Source: Paraburkholderia silviterrae (GTDB lineage Bacteria; Pseudomonadota; Gammaproteobacteria; Burkholderiales; Burkholderiaceae). Taken from it: a stretch of DNA of 61,241 nt. The stretch covers positions 1 through 61,241 of the forward strand of contig NZ_SMRP01000033.1 in NCBI RefSeq assembly GCF_004353915.1. The letters run 5' to 3'. Of the stretch, positions 26,318 through 35,569 are shown in pieces; the stretch's first letter is position 1; every line of letters starts with the position of its first letter. Both the position numbers and the translations under genes were made by a program. The notes under the pieces are model-generated. The model made no database searches. It was not told where the DNA came from and worked only from the letters and a program-made list of their open reading frames with translations.

Positions 26318-26962
26318 ATGTACGTCCCAGCCCATTTCGACGAGTCCAACACCGAAGTCCTGCACGCGCTCATCGTGCAGCATCCGTTCGGCACGCTCGT
26401 CACGCACGGTGCAAGCGGGCTGGACGCCAATCACATTCCATTCGAACTCCTTGCCAATGACGGCGCACTGGGCACGCTGCACGCCCACGTCGCGCGCGCG
26501 AATCCGCTCTGGCAGGACGTGGCCGACGGCGACGAAGTGCTCGCCATCTTCCGCGCCGGCGACGCCTATATTTCGCCCACCTGGTATCCGAGCAAGCACG
26601 AAACCCACCGCCAGGTGCCCACCTGGAATTATGTGGTCGTGCATGCGCATGGGCGCATCCGTATCCGCGACGACGAAAAATTCGTGCGCGGCGTGGTGGC
26701 CCGCCTCACGCGCACGCACGAGGCGAACGAGCCCAAGCCCTGGAAGATGGGCGACGCGCCCCAGGACTATCTCGACACCATGCTCAAGGCGATCGTCGGA
26801 CTGGAGATCGAGATCACACGCCTCGTGGGCAAGCGCAAGCTCAGCCAGAACAAGGAAGCGCGCGACATACACGGCGCGGGCGACGCGCTCGTGGCGCGCG
26901 GCCGGGACGACCTTGGCGAGCAGATGCTCGAGATTGCCGCGCGCAAGGCGGAGCAGGGCTGA
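26318..26962 (+). CDS. FMN-binding PaiB-type negative transcriptional regulator family protein
   Basis: A 214-residue member of the FMN_bind_2/PaiB family: MYVPAHFDESN, FGTLVTHGASGLDANHIPF, VARANPLW, then IFRAGDAYISPTWYPSK and VPTWNYVVVHAHG. The fold is a split-barrel flavin-binding domain. PaiB in Bacillus was linked to repression of sporulation and protease genes; in proteobacteria the role is unclear and may be enzymatic. CGGAG lies just before the ATG. It is followed by the convergent sbcC gene. Confidence 0.88.
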   Translation: MYVPAHFDESNTEVLHALIVQHPFGTLVTHGASGLDANHIPFELLANDGALGTLHAHVARANPLWQDVADGDEVLAIFRAGDAYISPTWYPSKHETHRQVPTWNYVVVHAHGRIRIRDDEKFVRGVVARLTRTHEANEPKPWKMGDAPQDYLDTMLKAIVGLEIEITRLVGKRKLSQNKEARDIHGAGDALVARGRDDLGEQMLEIAARKAEQG

Positions 26963-27028
26963 TACGCAGGCGGCGGCTGCGCTGGGGGCACCACGCCCGA
27001 CACGCTATGCGCCGCGCGCCCAGCGCCG

Positions 27029-30000
27029 CTAGATCACCAGCCGCGAATGACCGATCCCGCCACCCTTTTCCACGCGGATTTGCGTGGCGATGCGTTCCTT
27101 GAGACTGTCGACGTGGCTGATCACGCCAATCATCTTGCCGCTCGCGTTGAGCGTGTCGAGCGCATCGAGCGCGATTTCCAGCGTATCGCCATCGAGCGTG
27201 CCGAAGCCCTCGTCGAGGAATAGCGAATCGATCGAGGTCTTGTGGCTCACCAGATCCGAAAGCGCGAGCGCCAGCGCGAGGCTCACGAGGAAGCTCTCGC
27301 CGCCCGAGAGCGTGCGCGTGTCGCGCGTGGCGTCCGCTTGCCAGCCGTCGACGATCTCCAGTTCGAGCTCGCCCGTCGATTTGCGGCGCAGGCGATAGCG
27401 CGCGTGCAGGCGGTCGAGGTGACGGTTCGCGAGCGCAAGCAGATGGTCGAGCGTGAGGCCTTGCGCGAAGCGGCGGAATTTGTCGCCCTTCGCGGAGCCG
27501 ATCAGCGCGTCGAGCCGTTGCCAGAGATCGGCATCGTGGGTTTGCGTTTCGATCTGCTCGAACAAGGCGCGCTGGCTCTCGCGCTGCTGCGCGTCGCGCG
27601 TGAGCAGCCCGCGCTGGTGGCCGAGCCGCTCGTTGAGCGCGGCGCTTTCTTTCTCCAGCGTTTCGAGCTGGGCTTCGAGTGTGTCGAGGGTCGCCCCGGT
27701 CAGTGCTTGCTCCTGCAGGCGCACGAGTTTTTCGCGCACGCCTTGCAGCAGTGCGCTCGCCGTCTGCTGTTCCTGCTCGCGCTGCTGCTTGAGCGTCTGG
27801 AGCTGCTTGCGCGTCTCGGCGGGCAAGAGCGCGGCGAGGAAGGCGGCCTGATCGGCGAAGGGGCTGCTGGTGAGCGCCGCTTGCCACGTTTGCGTGGCTT
27901 CGTCGAGCGCGGTGCGCTGTTGCGCGAGCGTGCGCTCGAGATGCGTGAGCTGGCCGTCGAGCGTGGCCAGTTCGTGTGTCAGCGCCTCGGCGCGCGCGAC
28001 ACCGGCTTCGAAGGCTTCCGGCGAGGCGGGTTCGCTGCCTTCGTCATCGTGATCGATATCGTCGAACAGAGAGGCTATCTGGTGGCCGCGCGCCGGGTCA
28101 GCTGGTACTGACTTCGAAGTTTCGATGCCGATGCCCCTGCAACGCTCGCGCCACGCCTGCATCTGCGCCTGTGCGGCGTCACCTTGCCCGCGCTGGCGCA
28201 CGAGCGCCTGCTCGAGCGTTTGCAGGCGGCGTTGCGTGTCTTGCCACGTGCGCCATTGCGTGTCGCGCGCCTGCAGCCATGCGGCGCTGTCCTCGGGTAC
28301 GGCGTCGAGTGCGTAGCCGCCTGCGCGCACCGATTCGAGCAAGGCCGCTGCCTCATGTTCGAGGGCGGCTTGCAGCGTGTCGCGCTCACGGGCGATCTCG
28401 GCAAGCCGCTCCTGCATGCCATCGAGCGACTGCTCCAGCAATGCGGCCTGAGCACGCGCGGCTTGCAGCGCGTCCGAGCAACGGCCGTTCGCCTCGCGTG
28501 CCCGTGCGAGCGCTTGCTCCGCCTCTTCGGCGGCGTCCAGATGCTGCTTGACCTGCTGCGCGGTCTGCGCGGCAGCTTCGCGCGCCGCTTCGAGCGCCTC
28601 GGCACGTTGCCAGCCGGTTTCATCGATGGCCGATTGCGATGGCAGCGCCGCGACAAGCGCATCCCATTCTGCGCGGCCCTGGGCGGCGCGCGCGGCGAGC
28701 CGTTCGAGCTGTGCACGCTGCTGACCCTGCGTGGCGCGTAGCGCCGACAACGCCTCCGCGGCCCCGCGCACACGTTGCTCCAACGCCTGCAATTCGGCGC
28801 GGACCGCTTGCAGCGCGGCTTGCGTGGCCGAGACGTCGAGCGCGCGATATGCCTCGATGGCGGGATGCTCGTGCGCGCCGCAGAGCGGGCATGCCTCGCC
28901 GGGCCGCAACTGCTCGCGGTGTTGCGCGAGGCTGCGAATGACCTGTTCCTGTTCGAGCAACTTTTGCTTGTCGTGCGTGCGGGCCTGACATTGCGCGTGT
29001 TCCTGCTGCAGCGACTTGAGCGCTTCGTCCTGCGCGCCGATGTCTTGCTCCACGCGCGCCAGATTGGCCGCGAGCACACGCTCTTCTTCGGCGAGCGTGC
29101 GGCGTCGCACGGCCACCGTTTCCAGTTGCTGCCAGCGGCTGAACGCCGTTTGGCCGGCTTGCCAGGCGTTGCGCAGTTGCACGAGCGTCTGGCCGGCGAG
29201 GCGCTGCTCCTGTGCGGATTGCAGCGTTTGCAGGCCCGCGTCGGATTCGGCTTTAGCGCGTTGCGCTTCGGCGAGCGTCGCGGCGTGCCGTTCGCGTTGC
29301 GCGCGCCGTTCGTTCTCCTGCTGCGCCAGATCGGCGCGCTGCTTCTCGCGTGCGGCTAAATCGGCCTGCGTGCGGCGGCGCTGCTCGAACTGCTGACGCC
29401 ACGCACCAATCCGCTCGCCGAGCTGCGCGAGATTTTGATTGGCACTGCAAAAGTCATCGAGTTGCCGCTTTTGATCCTCGAGCTTCGCGAGTTGCGCCAG
29501 CGCTTCGCGCGCGATCCCTGCGGCTAGCGCGGCGGTCGAGCCGTACTCGCGCCGCTGCGCGGCGAGTCGCTCCGTGCGGTCACGGCGCAATGCAGCGAGG
29601 TCCGCGCCGGATTGCCGGCAGGCCGCTTCCGTCTGCTGCACGGTTTGATACGCCGGGCGCAGTGTTTCTGCAGGCTCGCTTGCCGCGAGGCGCGCGAGCT
29701 CGGGCGCGGCGGCTTCCAGCGCGCCGGTTGCCGCGGCAAGGCGCACTTGCGCCGACTGCGCGTCGGCTTCGGTCTGCGCCAGGTCGCGGCGCCATTGGCG
29801 CTGAGCTTGCAGCGTTTTCGTCTGTGTGGCGAGCGCGTTGAGCTGGCCCGTGAGCGTGCCGATCTCCAGCTCCATCGCCTCGCGCTGCCCGGCGCTCAGC
29901 AGCTCCATGCCCTCCGCCCTGGCGCGCAACTGCTTGAGCGCTTCGCGCGCCTCACCGGCGCGCTCGAAGACCTTGCGCGAGATTTCGCCGTAGATCTCGG

Positions 30001-30547
30001 TGCCGGTGAGCTCTTCGAGCAATTCCGCGCGGTCGTTCGCGGTGGCGTTGAGAAACGCCGCGAAGCCGCCCTGCGCAAGCAGCATCGAGCGCGTGAAGCG
30101 CGGGAAATCGAGCCGCGTGATTTCCGTCACGCGCTTGAGCTTCTCGTTGATATGCGTCGTGAGGATCGTATCGCCGCCGCCTTCGGGTGCCACGCTCGCC
30201 AGTTCCACGCGCGGCGCCTGCAACGCGCCGTCGGCCTTGTCGCGCGCACGGCGCTGGCTCCAGAATGCGCGATAGACTGCGCCCTTCACTTCGAAGACCA
30301 CTTCCGCGAGACAGTCGGCGGTATGGCGCGTCATGATCTCGTTCGCCGACGCGGAAACCGTCTTCAGGCGCGGCGTCTCGTGATAGAGCGCGAGGCAGAT
30401 CGCGTCGAGCAGCGTGGACTTGCCGGCCCCCGTGGGCCCGGTGATGGCGAACAGGCCGTTCTCGGCGAACGGCGGCTTCGTGAAGTCGATATGCCACTCG
30501 CCCTTGAGCGAGTTCAGGTTCTTCAGGCGCAGGCTGCGGATCTTCAT
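27029..30547 (-). CDS. sbcC: DNA repair exonuclease SbcCD, ATPase/coiled-coil subunit SbcC
   Basis: A 1172-residue SMC-like ATPase. Walker A GPTGAGKST is at 37-45. Long Gln/Glu/Ala-rich coiled coils flank the zinc-hook motif CPLCG near residue 551. The ABC signature LSGGESFLVSLALALALSD lies near 1080, and Walker B DSLFLDEGFGTLD follows. SbcCD is the bacterial Mre11-Rad50: it cuts hairpins and protein-capped ends and breaks long palindromes when they fold during replication. The gene overlaps sbcD by 4 nt (ATGA). This is notable because the window contains three giant palindromes. Confidence 0.96.
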   Translation of the reverse strand: MKIRSLRLKNLNSLKGEWHIDFTKPPFAENGLFAITGPTGAGKSTLLDAICLALYHETPRLKTVSASANEIMTRHTADCLAEVVFEVKGAVYRAFWSQRRARDKADGALQAPRVELASVAPEGGGDTILTTHINEKLKRVTEITRLDFPRFTRSMLLAQGGFAAFLNATANDRAELLEELTGTEIYGEISRKVFERAGEAREALKQLRARAEGMELLSAGQREAMELEIGTLTGQLNALATQTKTLQAQRQWRRDLAQTEADAQSAQVRLAAATGALEAAAPELARLAASEPAETLRPAYQTVQQTEAACRQSGADLAALRRDRTERLAAQRREYGSTAALAAGIAREALAQLAKLEDQKRQLDDFCSANQNLAQLGERIGAWRQQFEQRRRTQADLAAREKQRADLAQQENERRAQRERHAATLAEAQRAKAESDAGLQTLQSAQEQRLAGQTLVQLRNAWQAGQTAFSRWQQLETVAVRRRTLAEEERVLAANLARVEQDIGAQDEALKSLQQEHAQCQARTHDKQKLLEQEQVIRSLAQHREQLRPGEACPLCGAHEHPAIEAYRALDVSATQAALQAVRAELQALEQRVRGAAEALSALRATQGQQRAQLERLAARAAQGRAEWDALVAALPSQSAIDETGWQRAEALEAAREAAAQTAQQVKQHLDAAEEAEQALARAREANGRCSDALQAARAQAALLEQSLDGMQERLAEIARERDTLQAALEHEAAALLESVRAGGYALDAVPEDSAAWLQARDTQWRTWQDTQRRLQTLEQALVRQRGQGDAAQAQMQAWRERCRGIGIETSKSVPADPARGHQIASLFDDIDHDDEGSEPASPEAFEAGVARAEALTHELATLDGQLTHLERTLAQQRTALDEATQTWQAALTSSPFADQAAFLAALLPAETRKQLQTLKQQREQEQQTASALLQGVREKLVRLQEQALTGATLDTLEAQLETLEKESAALNERLGHQRGLLTRDAQQRESQRALFEQIETQTHDADLWQRLDALIGSAKGDKFRRFAQGLTLDHLLALANRHLDRLHARYRLRRKSTGELELEIVDGWQADATRDTRTLSGGESFLVSLALALALSDLVSHKTSIDSLFLDEGFGTLDGDTLEIALDALDTLNASGKMIGVISHVDSLKERIATQIRVEKGGGIGHSRLVI

Positions 30548-31818
30548 GCTTCGCCCTCCACGGTGGCGGCGAGCACGCGCTTGTAGCGCTCGGTGAGGGC
30601 ATCGCGCACGTCGTCATCGAGGGTTTCGTGTGCGAGACGGCGCGCGAACACGTCGAGCGGATCGAGCTCGTCGAGCGTGACGCCCGCGTCGCCCGATAGC
30701 TGCGCCACGGCAGTGCCGCGCTCGCGGCGAATGCGCAGCACTTCGAGCGGCAGGCCCTCGGTCATCGTCTGGATGCGCGCGGGGAGGTCGGCCAGATAGT
30801 CGTCTTCGGCCACCGTCACTTCGAGCCAGACGGGCCGCTCCGGTGTGGCATCGCGCGCGGCTTGCGCGAACGCGTCGGGCAGCGATTTCAGGTTGCCCTT
30901 GAGCGCGACGAGCGGCTGAAACACCGGCACCGGCAGGGGCGTCACGGCCTCGAGGCCCGCTTCGCCCAGATCGACGAGCAAGACCTCTTTTTGCTGGGTG
31001 GCTTCGTCGAAGCTCAGCGCGATGGGCGAGCCGCTATAGCGGATATGCTCGAGGCCACCCACCTTCTGGGGCCTGTGGATATGCCCGAGCGCGAGATAGT
31101 CCACGCTCGGGAACGCACTGGTGGGGAACGCGTCGAGCGCGCCCACGTAGATCTCGCGCACCGATTCGCTCGCGCTCGCGCCCACCGTGGTGAGATGGCC
31201 CGTGGCGATGAGCGGCACGTTGCGGCCTAGTTGCGCGCTCAACGTTCTGCGCTGATCTTCCGCCGCAGCATGGACGGCCTGATAGTAGGCCTGGATCGCG
31301 AGTTGCAGCGATTGCTGCTTTTGCTCGGCGCTCTGGCCGTATTCGCTTTGCATGACGTCGCGCGCGCGAATGAAGGGCACGGCGCAGACCACGCAACCGG
31401 GCGCCGCGCCCGCGCCGCCGCTTTGGTTCGCTTCGCCATTCGCGTTGCGGTTCGAACGCAGCGGCAACACGCGCACCTGATGCTCAGGCGCATCGGCGGC
31501 CGGAACGACGCGTGCGCAAAGCTGCTCCACCAACGCGCTGCTTTCGCGCAGCGTCGCCACCGAGTCGTGATTGCCGCCTAGCAGCAGCAGCGCCACGCCG
31601 GCCGCGTGCAGTCTCACGACGAGCTGGCTATAGAGCTCGCGCGCGTAGCTGGGCGGCGTGCCGGTGTCGAAGATGTCGCCGGCGATCAGGACGGCATCGA
31701 CGGCGTGCGCGTCGAGCTGGGCCACGAGCCAGTCGATGAGCTGCTGATGCTCGGCCTGGCGGCTCTTGCCCATGAAGTTCTGGCCCAGATGCCAGTCTGA
31801 GGTGTGGAGGAGGCGCAT
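30544..31818 (-). CDS. sbcD: DNA repair exonuclease SbcCD, nuclease subunit SbcD
   Basis: A 424-residue Mre11-type metallophosphoesterase. The metal-binding motifs are in order: TSDWHLGQ (D8, H10), AGDIFDTGTPP, GGNHDS, GHLTT and GHIHRPQ. I use ATG 31818, which starts the first conserved motif (MRLLHTSDWH); the frame extends 25 codons upstream without family resemblance. It is the first gene of the sbcDC operon and supplies the endo/exonuclease activity that cleaves DNA hairpins. Confidence 0.96.
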   Translation of the reverse strand: MRLLHTSDWHLGQNFMGKSRQAEHQQLIDWLVAQLDAHAVDAVLIAGDIFDTGTPPSYARELYSQLVVRLHAAGVALLLLGGNHDSVATLRESSALVEQLCARVVPAADAPEHQVRVLPLRSNRNANGEANQSGGAGAAPGCVVCAVPFIRARDVMQSEYGQSAEQKQQSLQLAIQAYYQAVHAAAEDQRRTLSAQLGRNVPLIATGHLTTVGASASESVREIYVGALDAFPTSAFPSVDYLALGHIHRPQKVGGLEHIRYSGSPIALSFDEATQQKEVLLVDLGEAGLEAVTPLPVPVFQPLVALKGNLKSLPDAFAQAARDATPERPVWLEVTVAEDDYLADLPARIQTMTEGLPLEVLRIRRERGTAVAQLSGDAGVTLDELDPLDVFARRLAHETLDDDVRDALTERYKRVLAATVEGEA

Positions 31819-32182
31819 GGGGGTCAGGCGGAGTTCGTTGTGGAGGCGGCCCGCGCGAATGCGGCGCGAAAATGAAGCACAAAACGGGCGCAAGTGGAGG
31901 ATTGTAGTGCAGGCGGCGCCCGGGGGCCTTGCGTCCCGCGAGCACGGGGGCCAGCGGCCGTCCCTGCAATGGCCTCGATCGCCGCCGACTCAGCCCATTG
32001 TCGAGCGTTGCGTCAATCATGACTTCACGAGCGGGGCTTGTTTAAGCAAACGCCTAAAGTTTTGGCGCCGTCCTGCCGTTGACCCGGTATGAATCGGGAA
32101 TACCGCAAAGGAGACGCCAGCGCGTGGCCATCGACATGACGTCGATACGCCATCGATTCCGCTTGTGTCCCGGGAGACCAGC
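31819..32182. other. 364-bp divergent region between sbcD and the chemoreceptor gene
   Basis: No gene here. It holds the sigma-28-like promoter for the chemoreceptor (32055-32082) and, toward the left, the expected but unrecognised sbcD promoter. Confidence 0.4.
32055..32082 (+). promoter_or_regulatory. Sigma-28 (FliA)-like promoter for the chemoreceptor gene
   Basis: TAAAGTTT (32055-32062), a 12-nt spacer, then GCCGTTGA (32075-32082). This matches the flagellar sigma-28 consensus TAAAGTTT-N11-GCCGATAA closely (perfect -35, 6 of 8 at -10, spacer one longer). It lies 100 bp upstream of a methyl-accepting chemotaxis gene, a standard sigma-28 target. Confidence 0.65.
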
Positions 32183-33736
32183 ATGCTTCACAAGCTTTCG
32201 ATACGCGCGAGTCTGACCCTGATGGTCGCTTTCTTCGGCGTGGTGCTCGTGATTGGCGCGGCGGCAGGCTTGCTGTCGATGCGCGCGGGCAACGACGCCA
32301 TGCAGGACATGTACACGGTCGACACGCCGGCCGTCGCCGATCTCGAAGGCAGCGCGGGCCAGTTGCTGCGCCTGCGGCTCGCGCTCGCCACTTACGCATC
32401 GCTCGTCGATCTCGGCGACCAGGACGGCGCCCAGGCCGTGCTCAAGCGCTTCGACCAATACCTGAAGATCTCGAACGAGCGTCTCGATCACTATCTCTCG
32501 ATCGTCTCGGGCGACGACGAAGACCGCCCCCTGATCGCCCAGATGCAGGACAAGCGCAACACCTTCCTGCACGAGGGCGTCGATCCCGCGCTGGCCGCGC
32601 TCAAGGCGGGCGAGCGCAACGCATTCCAGGAACTGCAGGCGCACAAGCTGCCTGCGCTCTACAACGGCTTCGAAAAGGCCATGCTCGTGCTGGAGCAACG
32701 CCAGATCGAGCGCGGCGCGCAGCGCTATCGCGAGGCGCAGGCGCGCTTCCGGGCCGTGAGCATTGCGGTGGGCGTGGGCATGGTGCTCGCGCTCGTGTTC
32801 GCGTGGCTTGCTCGCGTGGCGCTCATACGCGCGATCGTGCATCCCGTGAGCGCGGCGGTCGAACAGTGCGAGCGGATTGCTTCGGGCGATCTGGGCGCGG
32901 CGGTCGCGCTCGCGTCGCGCAACGAGATGGGGCGGCTTTCCGCGGCGCTGCAGCGCATGCAGGAGGCGCTCATCAACATGGTGGGCACCGTGCGTGACGG
33001 CGCGCAGTCGATCGACACCGGCGTGAGCGAGATTGCCACCGGCAACACGGATCTTTCGCAACGCACCGAGGAACAGGCGGCCTCGCTCGAAGAGACGGCG
33101 GCGAGCATCGAGCAGCTCACCTCCACGGTCAAGCAGACGGCCGGCAACGCGCAGGAAGCCAGCTCGCTCGCGCACGGCGCTTCGGGTCTCGCGGCGCGCG
33201 GCGGCGAGCTCGCGCGCGAGGTAGTGGGCACGATGCAGCACATCGTCGACGACTCGCGGCGCATTGCCGAGATCGTCGGCGTGATCGAGGGCATCGCGTT
33301 CCAGACCAACATTCTTGCGCTGAACGCCGCCGTGGAAGCGGCGCGCGCGGGCGAGGAGGGGCGCGGCTTCGCCGTGGTCGCGGGCGAAGTGCGCTCGCTC
33401 GCGCAGCGCAGCGGCGCGGCGGCCAAGGAGATCAAGGCGCTCATCGACACCTCGACCTCGCGCGTTCAAACCGGCGCGGGCCTCGTCGAGCGCTCGGGCA
33501 CGACGATGGAGGAGATCGTCGGCGCGATTGCGCGCGTGAGCACGATCATGGACGAGATCGCCTCAGCGGCGAAGGAGCAGAGCACCGGCATCGACCAGGT
33601 CAATCTCGCGGTTGCGCAAATGGACCAGGTCACGCAGCAGAATGCGGCGCTCGTCGAGCAGGCGGCCGCGGCGGCTGCGTCGCTGGAGGATCAGGCGCGG
33701 CGCCTGAGCGCGGCAGTGGCGGTGTTCAGGACCTGA
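32183..33736 (+). CDS. Methyl-accepting chemotaxis protein
   Basis: A 517-residue chemoreceptor. The first membrane helix (residues ~8-32) is followed by a ~150-residue periplasmic four-helix-bundle type domain, a second helix (VSIAVGVGMVLALVFAWLARVAL, ~190-212), a HAMP linker, and the cytoplasmic signalling bundle. The hairpin tip is highly conserved (IVGVIEGIAFQTNILALNAAVEAARAGEEGRGFAVVAGEVRSLAQRS). Gln/Glu pairs such as TEEQAASLEETAASIEQL are methylation sites. No C-terminal pentapeptide for CheR/CheB docking is seen. I chose ATG 32183 with GGGAG 6 nt upstream over GTG 32165. Confidence 0.94.
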   Translation: MLHKLSIRASLTLMVAFFGVVLVIGAAAGLLSMRAGNDAMQDMYTVDTPAVADLEGSAGQLLRLRLALATYASLVDLGDQDGAQAVLKRFDQYLKISNERLDHYLSIVSGDDEDRPLIAQMQDKRNTFLHEGVDPALAALKAGERNAFQELQAHKLPALYNGFEKAMLVLEQRQIERGAQRYREAQARFRAVSIAVGVGMVLALVFAWLARVALIRAIVHPVSAAVEQCERIASGDLGAAVALASRNEMGRLSAALQRMQEALINMVGTVRDGAQSIDTGVSEIATGNTDLSQRTEEQAASLEETAASIEQLTSTVKQTAGNAQEASSLAHGASGLAARGGELAREVVGTMQHIVDDSRRIAEIVGVIEGIAFQTNILALNAAVEAARAGEEGRGFAVVAGEVRSLAQRSGAAAKEIKALIDTSTSRVQTGAGLVERSGTTMEEIVGAIARVSTIMDEIASAAKEQSTGIDQVNLAVAQMDQVTQQNAALVEQAAAAAASLEDQARRLSAAVAVFRT

Positions 33737-33876
33737 CGGCGCGGCGCGGGTGGACCAGGCCGGCGAGGGTGCTGAGGGTGGATGCCGCGCTTCGCGCTAT
33801 CATTGCCCCCATGACCGACGGGGACTACCCGATCCAAGCCGAATTTCACGCCGACTCAAGCCGATTGAAGCCAACA

Positions 33877-34857
33877 ATGGCCACAAAAAACACGACAGGC
33901 ACCACGCGCCGCAGCGCGGGGCCGGGCAAGCGCGCCGCGCTGCCACCCGAGGAGACGCACCCCGACACCGACTCCGGTGAGGCGAGCGCCAGTGCAGACG
34001 AGGAAAGCGCGGGCACGTCCACCTATCTCGTGCCGGGCCTCGAGCGGGGCCTGCGCATCCTCGCCGAATTCTCGGCGCGCGAGCCCGTGCTGGGCGCGCC
34101 CGAGCTTTCGCGGCGCATCGGCATACCGCGCACGACCACGTTTCGGCTTTTGCAGACGCTCGAAGGGCTCGGCTTCATCGAACGCGCCAACGGCGACCGC
34201 CAGTACCGGCTGAGCGTGGCGGTGCTGCGCCTGGGCTTCGAGTACCTCAGCTCGCTCGAGCTCACCGACTTCGGCACGCCGGTGCTGGAGCGCCTGCGCG
34301 ACGCAACCGGCCTGAGCACCCATCTGCTGATTCGCGACGAGCGCGACGTGGTGTTCGTGGCGAAGGCGCAGACGCGCGAGCCGATGTTCAGCTCCGTGAA
34401 GGTCCATGTGGGCACGCGCTTGCCTGCGCACGCCACCGTGCACGGCCAGGTGTTGATGGGTGATCTCATGCTTGCCGAATTGCGCGCGCTCTATCCTGAG
34501 AAGCAGCTCGAACGCTATACGGAGCGCACGCCCGCGACCGTGGCCGATCTCTATGCGCGCGTGCGCGAGTTCGCGCAGCAGGGCTATGCGGTGAGCGAAG
34601 CGTCGTTCGAGACCGGCATTTCGGTGGTGAGCGCGCCGGTGCGGGATCAGTCGGGCCGTATTGTGGCCGCGCTTACGGCGACGGTGCCGCGCTCGGATAT
34701 CGGGGAGGGCGAGCGCGGGCCGCTCGTGGCCACCGTGTGTGGCGCGGCGCTCGATTTGTCGATGCGGCTCAATTATCGGCCCGCGGTGGGTGATCCTACT
34801 GCTGTTCAAGCTGCGCTAGCGCCTGCCGCGAAGAGCCGTAGTTCGCACTTGCTCTGA
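33877..34857 (+). CDS. IclR family transcriptional regulator (paralogue 1)
   Basis: About 326 residues from ATG 33877 (ATG 33811 is also possible; neither has a good ribosome site). A disordered charged leader precedes the winged helix (LVPGLERGLRILAEFSAREPVLGAPELSRRIGIPRTTTFRLLQTLE), and the IclR effector domain follows (THLLIRDERDVVFVAKAQ, then RLPAHATVHGQVLMGD). It is strikingly similar to the IclR protein encoded at 41146, far more than two random family members. It precedes the giant palindromic element and could control the porin and Rieske operon that follow. IclR proteins of this kind commonly respond to aromatic acids. Confidence 0.9.
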   Translation: MATKNTTGTTRRSAGPGKRAALPPEETHPDTDSGEASASADEESAGTSTYLVPGLERGLRILAEFSAREPVLGAPELSRRIGIPRTTTFRLLQTLEGLGFIERANGDRQYRLSVAVLRLGFEYLSSLELTDFGTPVLERLRDATGLSTHLLIRDERDVVFVAKAQTREPMFSSVKVHVGTRLPAHATVHGQVLMGDLMLAELRALYPEKQLERYTERTPATVADLYARVREFAQQGYAVSEASFETGISVVSAPVRDQSGRIVAALTATVPRSDIGEGERGPLVATVCGAALDLSMRLNYRPAVGDPTAVQAALAPAAKSRSSHLL

Positions 34858-34934
34858 TGTGGTGTCAGGTGTCGTGAGATGGTCTGGGGTGCGCCTTGAG
34901 GCGCGGTGTGGGTTGTTGTTGTGGTTTGTTTGGG

Positions 34935-35517
34935 TTGGCCTTTCCTTGTTTTCATGTCGGTATATTAGCGTTGCCCCTGTGCGGGGCGGCACCTACTTTT
35001 CTTTGCAGCGGCAAAGAAAAGTAGGCAAAAGAAAGCCGCTCAAACCGCCAGTGTGACGCAGTACACCACTCGACTTAGATCGGAGCGGCTCCGGGGCGTC
35101 TGTCACCACGCGTCGTTACCCGGAGTGACAAAGGGCTCATCCATCCGGCGGCGCTCCGCGCGCCGTGGGGCATAACCCAAACCGGTGGGGCGCACGCGTT
35201 TTCGTAGGACTCCCGTGTATTTGCTCGGCAGTACTACCGCGCATTCGCGGGCAGCACGCCAGGTTTTCCTTGCAGACCCTTCCGCCCGCGCGTAGCGCTT
35301 GGCGGGAAGGATGAGCCCTTTGTCACTTACGCGGAGTGTGCGAGGAGACGGATGCCCCGGAGCCGCTCCGATTGACAGGGCAGTGGGGGACTGCGTCACA
35401 CTGGCGGTTTGAGCCGCTTTCTTTTGCCTACTTTTCTTTGCGGCTGCAAAGAAAAGTAGGTGCCGCCCCGCACAGGGGCAACACTCATATACCTACATGA
35501 AATCAAGGAAAGGCCAA
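34935..35517. repeat. Giant palindromic repeat element, copy 1 (583 bp)
   Basis: The left arm (34935-35142) and right arm (35309-35517) are imperfect reverse complements over about 208 nt, closed by a 166-nt centre. Outer ends are TTGGCCTTTCCTT and AAGGAAAGGCCAA. Each arm carries the same perfect 15-bp hairpin, CCTACTTTTCTTTGC pairing with GCAAAGAAAAGTAGG, at 34992-35025 and 35427-35460. The arms also match around CGGAGCGGCTCCGG and GGCTCATCC. Small open frames inside are by-products. No target-site duplication was clear. It separates the convergent IclR and porin genes. Confidence 0.95.
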
Positions 35518-35569
35518 AGCCCCCACCAATCCCAGGGAACCGCGCAAGCCCCCACCCCAAATCACTCAC

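Noticed and set aside
34992..35025. The 15-bp hairpin in the repeat as a simple intrinsic terminator
   Set aside because: It recurs in both arms of every copy and has no T-run after the stem. It is part of a larger palindrome, although some termination effect is possible.
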